From Actinokineospora enzanensis DSM 44649 (lineage in GTDB: Bacteria > Actinomycetota > Actinomycetes > Mycobacteriales > Pseudonocardiaceae): a stretch of 59,427 nucleotides of DNA. This document shows, in pieces, positions 33,982-45,386 of this stretch. Made by a program: the position numbers and the translations under genes. The stretch's first letter is position 1, and each line of letters opens with the position of its first letter. The DNA is taken from contig NZ_KB894443.1 of assembly GCF_000374445.1 (NCBI RefSeq), forward strand, positions 1 to 59,427, given 5' to 3'. The notes under the pieces were generated by a model. The model was not told where the DNA came from and made no database searches. It worked only from the letters and a program-made list of their open reading frames with translations.

Positions 33982-35709
33982 CTAGCCGCGTGTCGCCGGG
34001 CCTGTGGACAGAATCGCGAAATTGTCGGTGGGAAGGAGGATGCTCTCCTCGTCGGCGGTGACCCCGGGCGAGGACAGGAGGATCGGATGTTTCGGCACAG
34101 CAAGGGTTTCGGTGGCCAAGTTGACCACGACCCGGTAGGGGCCACGGTGCAGCACGAGGGAGTTCGCCGTGGGTGTCTCGACCGTGAACCGGTCCAACCG
34201 GGGGTCGGCCAGGGCGGGATGTGCCTTGCGGAGCGCTATCAACGCGCGGTAGGTCGCGTACACCGCGCGGTGGTCCGGCTCGCCCGGCTCGTTCCAGTCC
34301 AAAGTGGATGCTGTCACCGTCGCGGCCGCCATCGGGTCGGGGACCTGCGCCTCGCCCCAGCCGTGTTCGGCGAACTCACGGCGGCGGCCGGTGCGGACCG
34401 CCTCCGCCAGCTCCGGGTCGGGGAAGGACGCGAAGAACTGCCACGGTGTGCCTGCGGCCCACTCCTCGCCCATGAACAGCATCGGCGTGTACGGCGAGCA
34501 CAGCACGATCGCCGCGCCGCACAGCACCCGCGCGGTCGGCACCGTCGCGGTCAGGCGGTCGCCGGTGGCGCGGTTGCCGATCTGGTCGTGGTTCTGCAGG
34601 TACGCCAGGAACCGGTGCCCCGGAGTACTCCGTGGGTCGATCGGCTTGCCATGCGTACGACGGCGGAACGAGGACCATGTGCCCGCGTGGAAGAACGCCG
34701 AGCGCAGCGTGGTGGGCAGCGCGCCCGCGAAGTCCGCGTAGTAGCCCGACACCTCACCGGTGAGCGCGACGTGCAGCGCGTGGTGGATGTCGTCGCACCA
34801 CTGCGCGGTCAGCCCGTACCCGCCGGACGGCCGGGGCGTGACGTGGCGCGGGTCGTTCAGGTCCGACTCGGCGATCAGCGACAGCGGCCTGCCCAGGCCC
34901 GCCGCGAGCGCGTCCACCTCCTCCGCCAACTGCTCCAGCAGGTGCGTTGCGCGGTTGTCGGACAGCGCGTGCACGGCGTCCAGCCGCAGCCCGTCCAGGT
35001 GGTAGTCGCGGAACCAGTCCAGCGCGTTGTCCACGACGTACCGGCGCACCTCGTCCGAGTCGGGTCCGCTCAGGTTCAGCGTGGGGCCCCAGATCGTGCG
35101 GCCCGCGAAGTAGGGGCCGAACCTGTCGAGGTACGCGCCGGACGGACCGAGGTGGTTGTAGACCACGTCCAGCACCACGCCCAGCCCGCGCGCGTGGCAG
35201 GCGTCCACGAACCGCTTGAACCCGTCCGGGCCGCCGTAGGGCGCGTGCACCGCGCCCCACAGCACGCCGTCATAGCCCCAGCCCGCCGTGCCGTCGAAGG
35301 CGTTGACGGGCAACACCTCCACGAGATCGATGCCCAGGTCCACCAGGTGGTCCAGCCGCTCGATGGCCGCGTCGAACGTGCCATCGGCGGTGAACGTGCC
35401 GATGTGCAGCTCGTAGAGCACGCTGCCCGGCAACGCGCGACCCGTCCAGCCCGCGTCGGTCCAGACGAACGCCGCGTGGTCGTAGCGGCGCGACGGACCG
35501 TGCACGCCGTCGGGTTGCCACCGCGAGCGCGGGTCGGGCAGCGGCTGCTCGTCCCCGTCCAGCAGGAACGCGTAGTCGGTGCCCGGTCCCGCGCCCGGCA
35601 CCTCCGCGTGCCACCACCCGTGGTCGTCGCGGGCCATCTCGTGGCGGGTGCCGTCGATGACGAGGCGGACGCGTGCGCGTTCCGGTGCCCAGACGGTGAA
35701 GGACTCCAT
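33982..35709 (-). CDS. treZ: Malto-oligosyltrehalose trehalohydrolase
   Basis: 575 residues. TreZ cleaves the maltooligosyl-trehalose made by TreY to release free trehalose. The N-terminal beta domain (SFTVWAPERARVRLVIDG) is followed by a GH13 barrel: DLVEVLPVNAFDGTAGWGYDGVLWGAVHAPYGG, VVLDVVYNHLGPSG, the nucleophile Asp in DGLRLDAVHAL and the acid Glu in LIAESDLNDPR, then LQNHDQIGNR. Its start abuts the treY stop, so translation is probably coupled. The three tre genes run treX-treY-treZ on the minus strand. Confidence 0.96.
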   Translation of the reverse strand: MESFTVWAPERARVRLVIDGTRHEMARDDHGWWHAEVPGAGPGTDYAFLLDGDEQPLPDPRSRWQPDGVHGPSRRYDHAAFVWTDAGWTGRALPGSVLYELHIGTFTADGTFDAAIERLDHLVDLGIDLVEVLPVNAFDGTAGWGYDGVLWGAVHAPYGGPDGFKRFVDACHARGLGVVLDVVYNHLGPSGAYLDRFGPYFAGRTIWGPTLNLSGPDSDEVRRYVVDNALDWFRDYHLDGLRLDAVHALSDNRATHLLEQLAEEVDALAAGLGRPLSLIAESDLNDPRHVTPRPSGGYGLTAQWCDDIHHALHVALTGEVSGYYADFAGALPTTLRSAFFHAGTWSSFRRRTHGKPIDPRSTPGHRFLAYLQNHDQIGNRATGDRLTATVPTARVLCGAAIVLCSPYTPMLFMGEEWAAGTPWQFFASFPDPELAEAVRTGRRREFAEHGWGEAQVPDPMAAATVTASTLDWNEPGEPDHRAVYATYRALIALRKAHPALADPRLDRFTVETPTANSLVLHRGPYRVVVNLATETLAVPKHPILLSSPGVTADEESILLPTDNFAILSTGPATRG

Positions 35710-37949
35710 TCACGCTCCCAGCAGGAGGGCCACGGGGTAGTGCGTCAGCAGGTCGGCTACCCCGCCGTCGGCGGGCCTGCCGGTGAGCTGGTCGATCCAG
35801 GTGCCGCCGGGCAGGTCGACCCGGGTGTCGGCCCAGTCGGTCAGCCGGGCCGGGAAGCGGGTGGCGACCGCGATGAGCCCGGTGCGCTCGAAGGCCACCA
35901 CGTGCCGGGCGGCGGGTCCGCGCGCCTCGACCGGGCGGTAGCCGGTGAACAGCTCCGGCCGCTCCCGGCGCAGCCGCAACACGGTGCGCACCACGTGCAG
36001 CTTCGCCGCGCCGGTCTCGTCCACCGGCGGCGGCCAGCCCGCGGCGAGCTTGTCCAGCAGGTCCCGGCGCTCGGTGAAGTCCACCGGCCTGCGGTTGTCC
36101 GGGTCCACCAGGGACAGGTCCCACAGCTCGGTGCCCTGGTAGACATCCGGCACGCCCGGCCCGGCCAGCTGGAGCAGCTTCTGCCCCAGCGAGTTGGACC
36201 ACCCGTGCGGCGTGATCCGCGCGGCGAACGCGGTGACCTCGGCCAGCAGCAGCGGGTCGGCGAACACCGCGCGCGGCCAGGCGCGCACGGCCTCCTCGAA
36301 CTCCTCGTCGTGCTCGGTCCACGAGGTGCGGACCTTGGCCTCCTTGGCGGCCTTGTCCAGGTACGCCGAGAGCCGGGCAGGCGTGATCGGCCACGCGCCC
36401 AGCAGCGACTGCCAGGCCAGCAGGTTCAGCGTCGGCTCGGGCAGCCCGCACCGCTCGGTCCAGCGCCGCACCGCCGCGCCGAACTCCTCGGGCAGTTCCG
36501 CGAGCACGGCGAGCCGGGCCCGCACGTCCTCGGAGCGCTTGGTGTCGTGCGTGGACAGCGTCGTCATCGCGAACGGGTGCCGGGTCTCGCGCGCGGCCTG
36601 GGCGGCGTGGAACTCCGCGGGTTCCACGCCGAAGCGGGACGGGTCGCCGCCGACCTCGTTCAACGCGGCGAACCGGGTGTACCGGTAGAAGGTCGTGTCC
36701 TCGGTGCCCTTGGCCACGATCATCCCGGAGGTCTGCTGCACCCGGGTCGCCAGTTCGCCGTGCGGGTCGTCGCGCACCTGCCGGTCGACCGCGGCCACGG
36801 CGTCGGCCAGGTCGGGCCGTACGCGCCGCACCTCGGCGACCGCCGCCGCCCAGTGGTCCTCGCCCTCGGGCAGGTACGACCGGTACACCGGGAAGCACGC
36901 CATCAGCTCGGCGATGACCTGACGCGCCTGCCCATTGTCCACATCGGACACGAACGACGCGATCCGGTCCACCTCGGCGGCCAGCGAGGTCGTCGCGATC
37001 AGCCGACGGCACTCGCCGCGCACCGCGTCGAAGTCGGTCGGCACGCCCAGCTCGGTCGCAAGAGCGTCGAACGCCTGCTCTGCGGCGGGGTCCACGAACA
37101 CCCCGCACACCTCGCGCAGCGCGTCGTACCCGGTCGTGCCCGCCACCGGCCACGACTCGGGCAGCACCTCGCCCGGTTCGAGGATCTTCTCCACCACGAT
37201 CCAGCACCGCGCCCGCTCGGCCAGCCGGTGCGCGTACCCGGTGGGGTCGGCGAGCCCGTCCGGGTGATCCACCCGCAGGCCCTGCACGTCGCCCTCGGCG
37301 ACCCAGCGCAACACCTCGCGGTGGGTCGCCTCGAAAACTTCAGGGTCTTCCACCCGGACCCCGGCCAGCGTGGTGACGTCGAAGAACCGCCGGTAGTTCA
37401 GCTCCTGCGCGGCCCGACGCCAGTCGATGAGCCGGTAGTGCTGCCGGTCGTGCACCGCCCGCGCGTCACCGGTACCCGTACCGGGCGCGATGGGGAACTC
37501 GTGGTCGTAGTACCGCAACCGGTCGCCCTCGACCGTCAGCTTGTCCAAGTCCTCATCGGAACCCAGCACCGGCAGCACCACCGGGAACGACGCGATGTCG
37601 AAATACCGCGCGTACCGGGACGACGGGCCGTGCGTGAGCACGTCCCACCACCACGGGTTCGCCGACGGCACCTCGACCGCCATGTGGTTCGGCACGATGT
37701 CGACCACCAGGTCCAACCCCAGCGCCCGCAAACGTTTGACCATCGCCAGCCGACCCGGCTCCCCGCCCAGCTCCGGGTTGGCGCGGCTCGGGTCCACCAC
37801 GTCGTAGCCGTGCGTGGAGCCCGGCGTCGGCGTCAGGATCGGCGAGGTGTACACCGCGCCGACGCCCAGGTCGGCCAGGTACTCGGCGAGGTCGGCGGTC
37901 TCGGCGAAGCCGAAACCCGGGCGCAGCTGCAGCCGGTAGGTCGAGCGCA

Positions 37950-37950
<1 letters not shown>
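35710..37950 (-). CDS. treY: Maltooligosyl trehalose synthase
   Basis: 746 residues from ATG 37950, whose start overlaps the treX stop (ATGA). TreY isomerises the reducing end of linear maltodextrin from alpha-1,4 to alpha,alpha-1,1. Typical features: MRSTYRLQLRPGFGF, YTSPILTPTPGSTHGYDVVDP, VVDIVPNHMA, GLRVDHPDGLADP, VVEKILEPGE and TTLSTHDTKRSED. An upstream extension of the frame to 38079 overlaps treX and is not needed. Full length for the family. Confidence 0.96.
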
Positions 37951-40070
<2,120 letters not shown>

Positions 40071-40236
40071 TCAGTCTCCTCGGTCACACCCGGCCGCCGG
40101 GGACGGCCGCGAGGTCTGCTCATCTCGGGGTCGATCGGGTCTAGCGGGCACTCGACGCTGAGTCTGCCGCCAGCCTATGGGGGCGCGCCCGTCGCGGGCA
40201 GTGCTGTGCGCGCTGTCACCGACTCGGGTACGGATT

Positions 40237-41451
40237 TCAGCCGTCGCCATCGTCGCCGGGGCGCGCGCCGGGCCACTGGCCCCAGCCGCCGCCCCAGGTG
40301 CCCCAGTTCCCCCAGCGCGGGCGCGCGGCGGGCGGCTTGGTGACGGTGACGACCTTGGTCGAGACGGTGGGTACCTCGATCATGCCGGTCGCCGCGCCCA
40401 ACGGCATGACCGGGATCGTGGGCGTGGTGGTGATCTGGGCGCTCGGGACCGTGACGTGCGCGGCCGGGGTGGCGGGTTGTTGTTCCGCGCTGGACGCACC
40501 GGTGGAGAGCAGGGCCGCCGCTCCGCCGATGAGTAATGCGCCCGCCATCAGGCTGGCGTGCACGAGTCCGGGCGCGCGTCTGGCCGGAACCGGGAGTTCC
40601 GCGGTCGCGGGTTTCTCGTGCTGCGGTTCCGGCTTCGGCTGAGGCGACGCGAGCGGGCCGAGTAGGGCCGCGGTGGCCAGCCGCTGCGCGCACTCGTCCG
40701 CGGACGGGCGGTTCTCGGGCTCGCGCGCGGTCATCGCGGTCAGTGTGTTCGCCCAGATCGCGGGCAGCCAGGCGGGCACCTCGGCGTCCTTGGTCAACCG
40801 GGCGATCGCCGCCTCTACGTCCGAACCCTGGTAGGCGGGCTTGCCGGTGAGGCACTCCAGCAGCACCAGGCCGAGCGAGTAGACGTCGCCCGCCGGGCCG
40901 GTCAGCTCGCCGCGCACCTGCTCCGGCGCCAGGTAGGCGGCCGTGCCCACGCAGTGACCGGTCGAGGTCAGCCGGGCCCCGCTGAGCGCGCGGGCGATGC
41001 CGAAGTCGGCCAGGTAGCACTCGCCCGCCGCGTCGATGAGCACGTTCGACGGCTTCACGTCCCGGTGCACGATGCCGCGCGAGTGCACATAGTCGAGGAT
41101 GTTCGCCAGCCGCACGCCCACCCGCGCCACCTCGCCCGCGGGCAGCACGCCGTCGTCGAGCCTGCCGCGCAGCGTTCCGCCGTCGACCAGCTGCATGACC
41201 AGGTAAGGGCGGTCGTGGTCCACCGCGACGTCGTACACGCGGACCAGGCCGGGGTGTGACAACCCGGCCAGCAGCCGCGCCTCCGTCTCCAGGCGGGCCA
41301 CGGTGGCGCCGTCCGCGCGCGGGTGGAACAGCTTGACCGCGACCTCGCGGCCCAGCCGGAGGTCCACCGCGCGGTGCACATCGGCCATGCCGCCCGAGCC
41401 GATCGGCTCGCCGAGCCGATACCGCCCGTCGAGCACCGTCCCGGTCCCCAT
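40237..41451 (-). CDS. Membrane-bound Ser/Thr protein kinase
   Basis: 404 residues. The kinase domain (about 9-265) has GSGGMADV, VAVKLF, HRDVKPSN, ADFG and GTAAYLAPEQ. One membrane helix lies near residues 296-317 (HASLMAGALLIGGAAALLS), followed by a ~85-residue extracellular Pro/Thr-rich region that ends in a Trp/Gly-rich tail with six Trp (RWGNWGTWGGGWGQW). There is no folded sensor domain such as PASTA; the Trp-rich tail is unusual and could contact the wall. It lies upstream of treX and is divergent from the repeat-peptide gene. Confidence 0.92.
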   Translation of the reverse strand: MGTGTVLDGRYRLGEPIGSGGMADVHRAVDLRLGREVAVKLFHPRADGATVARLETEARLLAGLSHPGLVRVYDVAVDHDRPYLVMQLVDGGTLRGRLDDGVLPAGEVARVGVRLANILDYVHSRGIVHRDVKPSNVLIDAAGECYLADFGIARALSGARLTSTGHCVGTAAYLAPEQVRGELTGPAGDVYSLGLVLLECLTGKPAYQGSDVEAAIARLTKDAEVPAWLPAIWANTLTAMTAREPENRPSADECAQRLATAALLGPLASPQPKPEPQHEKPATAELPVPARRAPGLVHASLMAGALLIGGAAALLSTGASSAEQQPATPAAHVTVPSAQITTTPTIPVMPLGAATGMIEVPTVSTKVVTVTKPPAARPRWGNWGTWGGGWGQWPGARPGDDGDG

Positions 41452-41610
41452 GCCACCTCCCGCGGTTACGCCCCGTCGGGAGATACCCGACCCTCGTCCG
41501 GGGCAAACGCGAACCTCGGTCGGGTGGTCATTGGCACATCGGGCGCATGGAGTGACCCGTTCGGGGGTACCAGGAGGCCAACTGAACGGCTAACCGAGCG
41601 AGGAGGAGCC

Positions 41611-41931
41611 ATGTCTCTCGAAGACGACGACATTCGCAGCGGGCACACCGCGGGCGCGGTCGGCGCCGATTCCGGTGCCGGGTCCGACCATGGCGCGGCG
41701 GATGGTGGCGCGGGCGCGGACGGCGGGGCCGATGGTGGTGCCGACGGCGGTGCCGCGGGTCCGGCCGACCACGGCGCGTCCGGTATCCCCGGTGGTCACG
41801 ACGGTGGTGCCGACGGCGGGGCCGATGGTGGCGCGGACTCGGGCGCCGGGTCCGACCACGGTGCGGCCGACGGCGGGGCCGGTGGTGACGGTGGCGCGGA
41901 CGGCGGTGCCGACGGTTCGGCGGTCCGCTGA
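41611..41931 (+). CDS. Asp/Gly/Ala repeat peptide, putative substrate of the adjacent JmjC oxygenase
   Basis: 106 residues with a strong AGGAGGAG Shine-Dalgarno. After a short non-repetitive start (MSLEDDDIRS) the chain is nearly all Gly, Ala and Asp in G-G-A-D tetrads, so Asp recurs every four residues (37, 41, 45; 64, 68, 72, 76; 93, 97, 101). There are 19 Asp in total. A 17-residue block is duplicated exactly at 19-35 and 75-91, an internal 56-residue duplication. No signal peptide, no Cys. The stop is 1 nt before the oxygenase ATG. A leader-plus-repeat layout next to a protein hydroxylase suggests a modified peptide; this is inference. Confidence 0.75.
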   Translation: MSLEDDDIRSGHTAGAVGADSGAGSDHGAADGGAGADGGADGGADGGAAGPADHGASGIPGGHDGGADGGADGGADSGAGSDHGAADGGAGGDGGADGGADGSAVR

Positions 41932-41932
41932 C

Positions 41933-43186
41933 ATGACCGCGCTCGCCGACCCGGTCGGGCAGTCCGTTTCGGACTGCCCGACCGTGCGCCGGTGCGTGGC
42001 CGTCGCGCCGGAGGTGTTCGCCGCCGAGCACTGGGGGCGGCGGCCGCTGGTCAGCCCGGCGGCCGAGCTGCCCCGGCCGTTCGACGACCTGCTCACCCTG
42101 GCCGACGTGGACGAACTGTTGTCCCGGCGCGGCCTGCGCACCCCCTTCCTACGGGTCGCCCGCAACGGCGACGTCATCTCGTCCGACCAGTTCACCCGGG
42201 GTGGCGGGGTCGGCGCCGAGGTGGCCGACCAGGTGGGCGACGACCAGGTGGCGCGGCTGTTCGACCAGGGCTGCACGCTCGTCCTGCAGGGCCTGCACCG
42301 GCTGTGGCCGCCGCTGATCGAGCTCGCGGGGCGGCTCAGCAGTGAGCTGGGGCATCCGGCTCAGATCAATGCGTACATCACGCCGCCGTCATCGCAGGGG
42401 TTCGCGGCGCATTTCGACGTGCACGACGTGTTCGTGCTCCAGGTCGCCGGGCAGAAGCGGTGGCGGGTGCACGAACCGGTGCACGAGGACCCGCTGCGCA
42501 GCCACCACTGGGACAAGTACCGGGATCAGGTCGCCGAGCGGGCTGGTGAGTCGCCGGTGATTGATCGGGTGCTGTCCCCGGGGGACGCTCTCTACCTGCC
42601 GCGTGGCTACCTGCACTCGGCCAAGGCGCTCGGTGAGGTGTCCGCGCACCTGACCGTCGGTGTGCATGTGCTGACGCGGTACGCGCTGGTCGAGGCGTTG
42701 CTGGGGCTCGCGGGTGCGGAGCGGGACCTGCGGACGACATTGCCCCTGGGGATTGACGCCGCTGATCCGGACCAGATTGCCCCGCACCTGGCCGAGACGG
42801 TCGAGGTATTGGCCCGAGTGCTGGGCGAGATCGCTCCGGGCGAGGTGGCTCGGCGGGTGCGCGATCGGGTGTGGTCGGGGAGTCGGCCGCAGCCGTTGGC
42901 GCCGATCGCGCAGGCAGCAGCGGCCAGTTCGGTGCGGGTGGGGGATGGCGTGCGGTTGCGCGAAGGCGTGCGGTTCCGGCTCGGGTTCGAGGGTGAGTCC
43001 GTGGTGCTGGAGTTGCCGGGGAACCAGCTGACGTTGCCTGCGAGCACCGGGCCCGCGCTGGCCACGCTGCTGGCGGGTGCGTCGTGCGTGATCGGTGAGC
43101 TGCCGGGGTTGCCCGGTGCCGATCAGGTCGTGTTGGTCCGCCGCCTGTTGCGGGAAGGCGTCCTCGTCCCCGCTTGTGGTTCTTGA
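41933..43186 (+). CDS. JmjC-domain (cupin-4) 2-oxoglutarate/Fe(II) oxygenase
   Basis: 417 residues. The JmjC iron site is complete: His160 and Asp162 in FAAHFDVHDVF and distal His228 in YLPRGYLHSAKA; the region after H-x-D (LQVAGQKRWRVHEP) also fits. Size and order (JmjC barrel, helical linker, C-terminal winged-helix-like part from ~330) match the ribosomal-oxygenase group (YcfD/RoxA, NO66, MINA53), which hydroxylates protein side chains. Its start is 1 nt after the repeat-peptide stop, so translation is coupled. The next gene is an iron-sulfur protein that may supply electrons. Confidence 0.9.
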   Translation: MTALADPVGQSVSDCPTVRRCVAVAPEVFAAEHWGRRPLVSPAAELPRPFDDLLTLADVDELLSRRGLRTPFLRVARNGDVISSDQFTRGGGVGAEVADQVGDDQVARLFDQGCTLVLQGLHRLWPPLIELAGRLSSELGHPAQINAYITPPSSQGFAAHFDVHDVFVLQVAGQKRWRVHEPVHEDPLRSHHWDKYRDQVAERAGESPVIDRVLSPGDALYLPRGYLHSAKALGEVSAHLTVGVHVLTRYALVEALLGLAGAERDLRTTLPLGIDAADPDQIAPHLAETVEVLARVLGEIAPGEVARRVRDRVWSGSRPQPLAPIAQAAAASSVRVGDGVRLREGVRFRLGFEGESVVLELPGNQLTLPASTGPALATLLAGASCVIGELPGLPGADQVVLVRRLLREGVLVPACGS

Positions 43187-43188
43187 CC

Positions 43189-44034
43189 GTGGTCGAGCGA
43201 TGCGCTGAGGCCCGCGCTCGCCGGGGTGATCCACTCCCGGCGAGCGCGCCGCCCGTCGCGCGTTGGCTGCTCATCGAGCAACCCGGCCCGTGGGGGGCTG
43301 ATCCGTGGCGTGACTCGCGGTTGCCCGCGTCGGTGGTGGCTTCCGTCGCCGCGCAGGCGGCTGCCGCGCGGGTCCGGGTGTTGTTGATCCGACGCCCGGG
43401 TCGGGCGGTGCCGGGGCCACGTCGGTGGGCATTGGTCAACTCGCGGCCCGGGGTTGAGGGCTCGTGGTGGTCGGAGTTCACCGACCCCGATGAGCTGATG
43501 GACCTGCGGTTGGACGCGGATCGCGGCGCGCCGTCGCGCGCGCCGGTGTATCTGGTGTGTGCCCATGCCCGGCATGACGCGTGCTGCGCATTGCTCGGAC
43601 GACCGCTGGCGGCGGCGTTGGCGGTCGAGCGTCCCGAGGCGACCTGGGAGTGCACGCACGTCGGCGGTGACCGGTTCGCGGGGAACCTGGTGGTGTTACC
43701 CCACGGGCTCTACTACGGGCAGGTTGCTCCGGAGCGCGGGCTGGACATTGCCACGAGGTACGAGCAGGGGCACCTGGAGTTGCCCCTGCTGCGCGGTCGG
43801 TCGGTGTTCTCGGCGCCCGTGCAAGCGGCGCAGCAGTTCGTCCGGGAGGACGCGGGAGAGACGGGGATCGACTCGTTCCCTCCGCTGTCCGTGCGGGAGG
43901 TCGAGGACCAGCTCTGGGAGGTGGCCTTGGCAGGCGCATTGATCCGAGTGCGCGCGGTGAACCGTCGGAGTGATACGCCGCTGACCTGTTCCGCCCCGGC
44001 ACCCGGGTTGTTCCGTTACTTCGTCCGAGCCTGA
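43189..44034 (+). CDS. Sucrase/ferredoxin-like (Apd1-type) [2Fe-2S] protein
   Basis: 281 residues from GTG 43189; a TTG at 43183 overlapping the previous stop is an alternative. It shows the thioredoxin-like ferredoxin signature VCAHARHDACCALLG with Cys124 and Cys133 nine apart, and ECTHVGGDRFAGNLVVLPHGLYYG with His157. In yeast Apd1, known for a bis-histidinyl [2Fe-2S] cluster, two Cys and two His ligands fall in these places; here the second His position is Asp161. It is in one operon with the JmjC enzyme and may reduce its iron, which is inference. Confidence 0.85.
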   Translation: MVERCAEARARRGDPLPASAPPVARWLLIEQPGPWGADPWRDSRLPASVVASVAAQAAAARVRVLLIRRPGRAVPGPRRWALVNSRPGVEGSWWSEFTDPDELMDLRLDADRGAPSRAPVYLVCAHARHDACCALLGRPLAAALAVERPEATWECTHVGGDRFAGNLVVLPHGLYYGQVAPERGLDIATRYEQGHLELPLLRGRSVFSAPVQAAQQFVREDAGETGIDSFPPLSVREVEDQLWEVALAGALIRVRAVNRRSDTPLTCSAPAPGLFRYFVRA

Positions 44035-45386
44035 GTCTCCCGCGCGAGTGCGTGGGCGCGTCGCACCTGCTTGCGGGCCATCACCTTGAACACCACGAGG
44101 TGGATCGGATAGACCGCGCGCCAGTAGACCCAGCCGAGCATTCCCTTGGCGCGCAGGGCACCCACCTGCTCCAGCTCGGTGTCGCCGATCCGGTAGGCGA
44201 GCCACGCCTCACCGCAGAACCACTTCTCGGTCATCAGCACGATGTGCCGGTCACCGAAGTCGGCCACGGTCCACCAGTCCACCGTCGCACCCCGGGCCAC
44301 GCTCGCCGGTCGGTGCAATGTGAGGCGCTCGCCGAACAACCTGCCCAACATGATCCGCAGCCACCACGCCCACGCCCAGCCGTACCAGCGCAGGCTGCCG
44401 CCGCACCGCCGCAGGTCCAGCCGCGCGCCGGGGGCGTCGCCCGGACCGACCTCGATCCGGGTGGTAAGCGTGAACACGCCGTCGCGGACCCCGTCCCGCA
44501 GCTCGAACACGTTCATCCGATCGCGTTGGCTGTCCAAAGTAGACCGAATGGCGTCGTCCACCGGGGTGGGGACGACGTCGAAGGCGGTGGTCGGTTCGGT
44601 CACGACGACATCGGTGGCCAGGCTGTCGATGAGCGAGCGGCTGACAGCGCGGTCGACCGGCGTGACCAGGTCGACCCAGTGCGCCGACAGCCTCGGGGTG
44701 AGCAGCGGAACCTGCGCGATCCGGCGCCGCGGCAGACCGCGGACCCGGGCGTAGCGGTGCATGAGTTCCTTGTAGGTGAGGACATCCGGCCCGCCGATCT
44801 CGTGCACCCCGGCCGGGACCCGCGGGTCGGCGGCCTGCCGGAGATAGGTCAGGAGGTCTTGCTCCGCGAGCGGTTGCACTCGGGTGTCCACCCAGCGCGG
44901 GCAGATCATTACGGGCAGCCGCTCGGTGAGATACCGGAGCATCTCGAACGAGATGCTCCCGGACCCGATAATGACGGCCGCCCGCAATTCGACGACCGGG
45001 ACCCCGGTCGACGCGAGCAATGAACCGACCTCCTGCCTGCTGGCCAGATGCCGCGACAGCCGGTCGGCCCCGAGCCCACCCAGGTAGACGATCCGCTCCA
45101 CCTCGGCGGCCGCGGCGGCGGCGGCGAAGGACCGCGCCATGACCCGGTCCCGCTCGGCGAAATCCGACCCGCCCGCCATGGCATGCACGAGGTAGTACGC
45201 GGTGCTGACTCCTTGCAATGCCTCGGTCAATGCCCGCGTGTCGGTGACATCAATGGCCTCGGCCCGCACGTTCGGCCCGTGCGGCAACGCCTCGATCCGC
45301 CTGCCCAGGGCCAACACCGGCACCCCGGCGAGACTCTCGACGAGCAACCGCCCGACGTACCCGCTCGCCCCCGCGACCGCGATCAC
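44016..45386 (-). CDS. NAD(P)-binding SDR-like protein with DUF2867 domain
   Basis: 456 residues. The N-terminal half is an NmrA/atypical-SDR Rossmann domain (VAGASGYVGRLLVESL with G-x-x-G-x-x-G, LALGRRIEAL, YYLVHAMAGG). The C-terminal ~150 residues (FELRDGVRDGVFTLTTRIEVG ... WWTVADFGDRHIVLMTEKWF) form the DUF2867 lipocalin/START-like part found in this family. The reaction is unknown. Its 3' end overlaps the convergent Apd1-like gene by 19 bp, and its start overlaps the stop of the small gene upstream. Confidence 0.9.
   Translation of the reverse strand: MIAVAGASGYVGRLLVESLAGVPVLALGRRIEALPHGPNVRAEAIDVTDTRALTEALQGVSTAYYLVHAMAGGSDFAERDRVMARSFAAAAAAAEVERIVYLGGLGADRLSRHLASRQEVGSLLASTGVPVVELRAAVIIGSGSISFEMLRYLTERLPVMICPRWVDTRVQPLAEQDLLTYLRQAADPRVPAGVHEIGGPDVLTYKELMHRYARVRGLPRRRIAQVPLLTPRLSAHWVDLVTPVDRAVSRSLIDSLATDVVVTEPTTAFDVVPTPVDDAIRSTLDSQRDRMNVFELRDGVRDGVFTLTTRIEVGPGDAPGARLDLRRCGGSLRWYGWAWAWWLRIMLGRLFGERLTLHRPASVARGATVDWWTVADFGDRHIVLMTEKWFCGEAWLAYRIGDTELEQVGALRAKGMLGWVYWRAVYPIHLVVFKVMARKQVRRAHALARETQARTK

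Noticed and set aside
36935..36943. Another perfect TTGTCCACA DnaA box
   Set aside because: It is a single box inside the treY coding region with no neighbours; one such 9-mer by chance in 59 kb is not notable.
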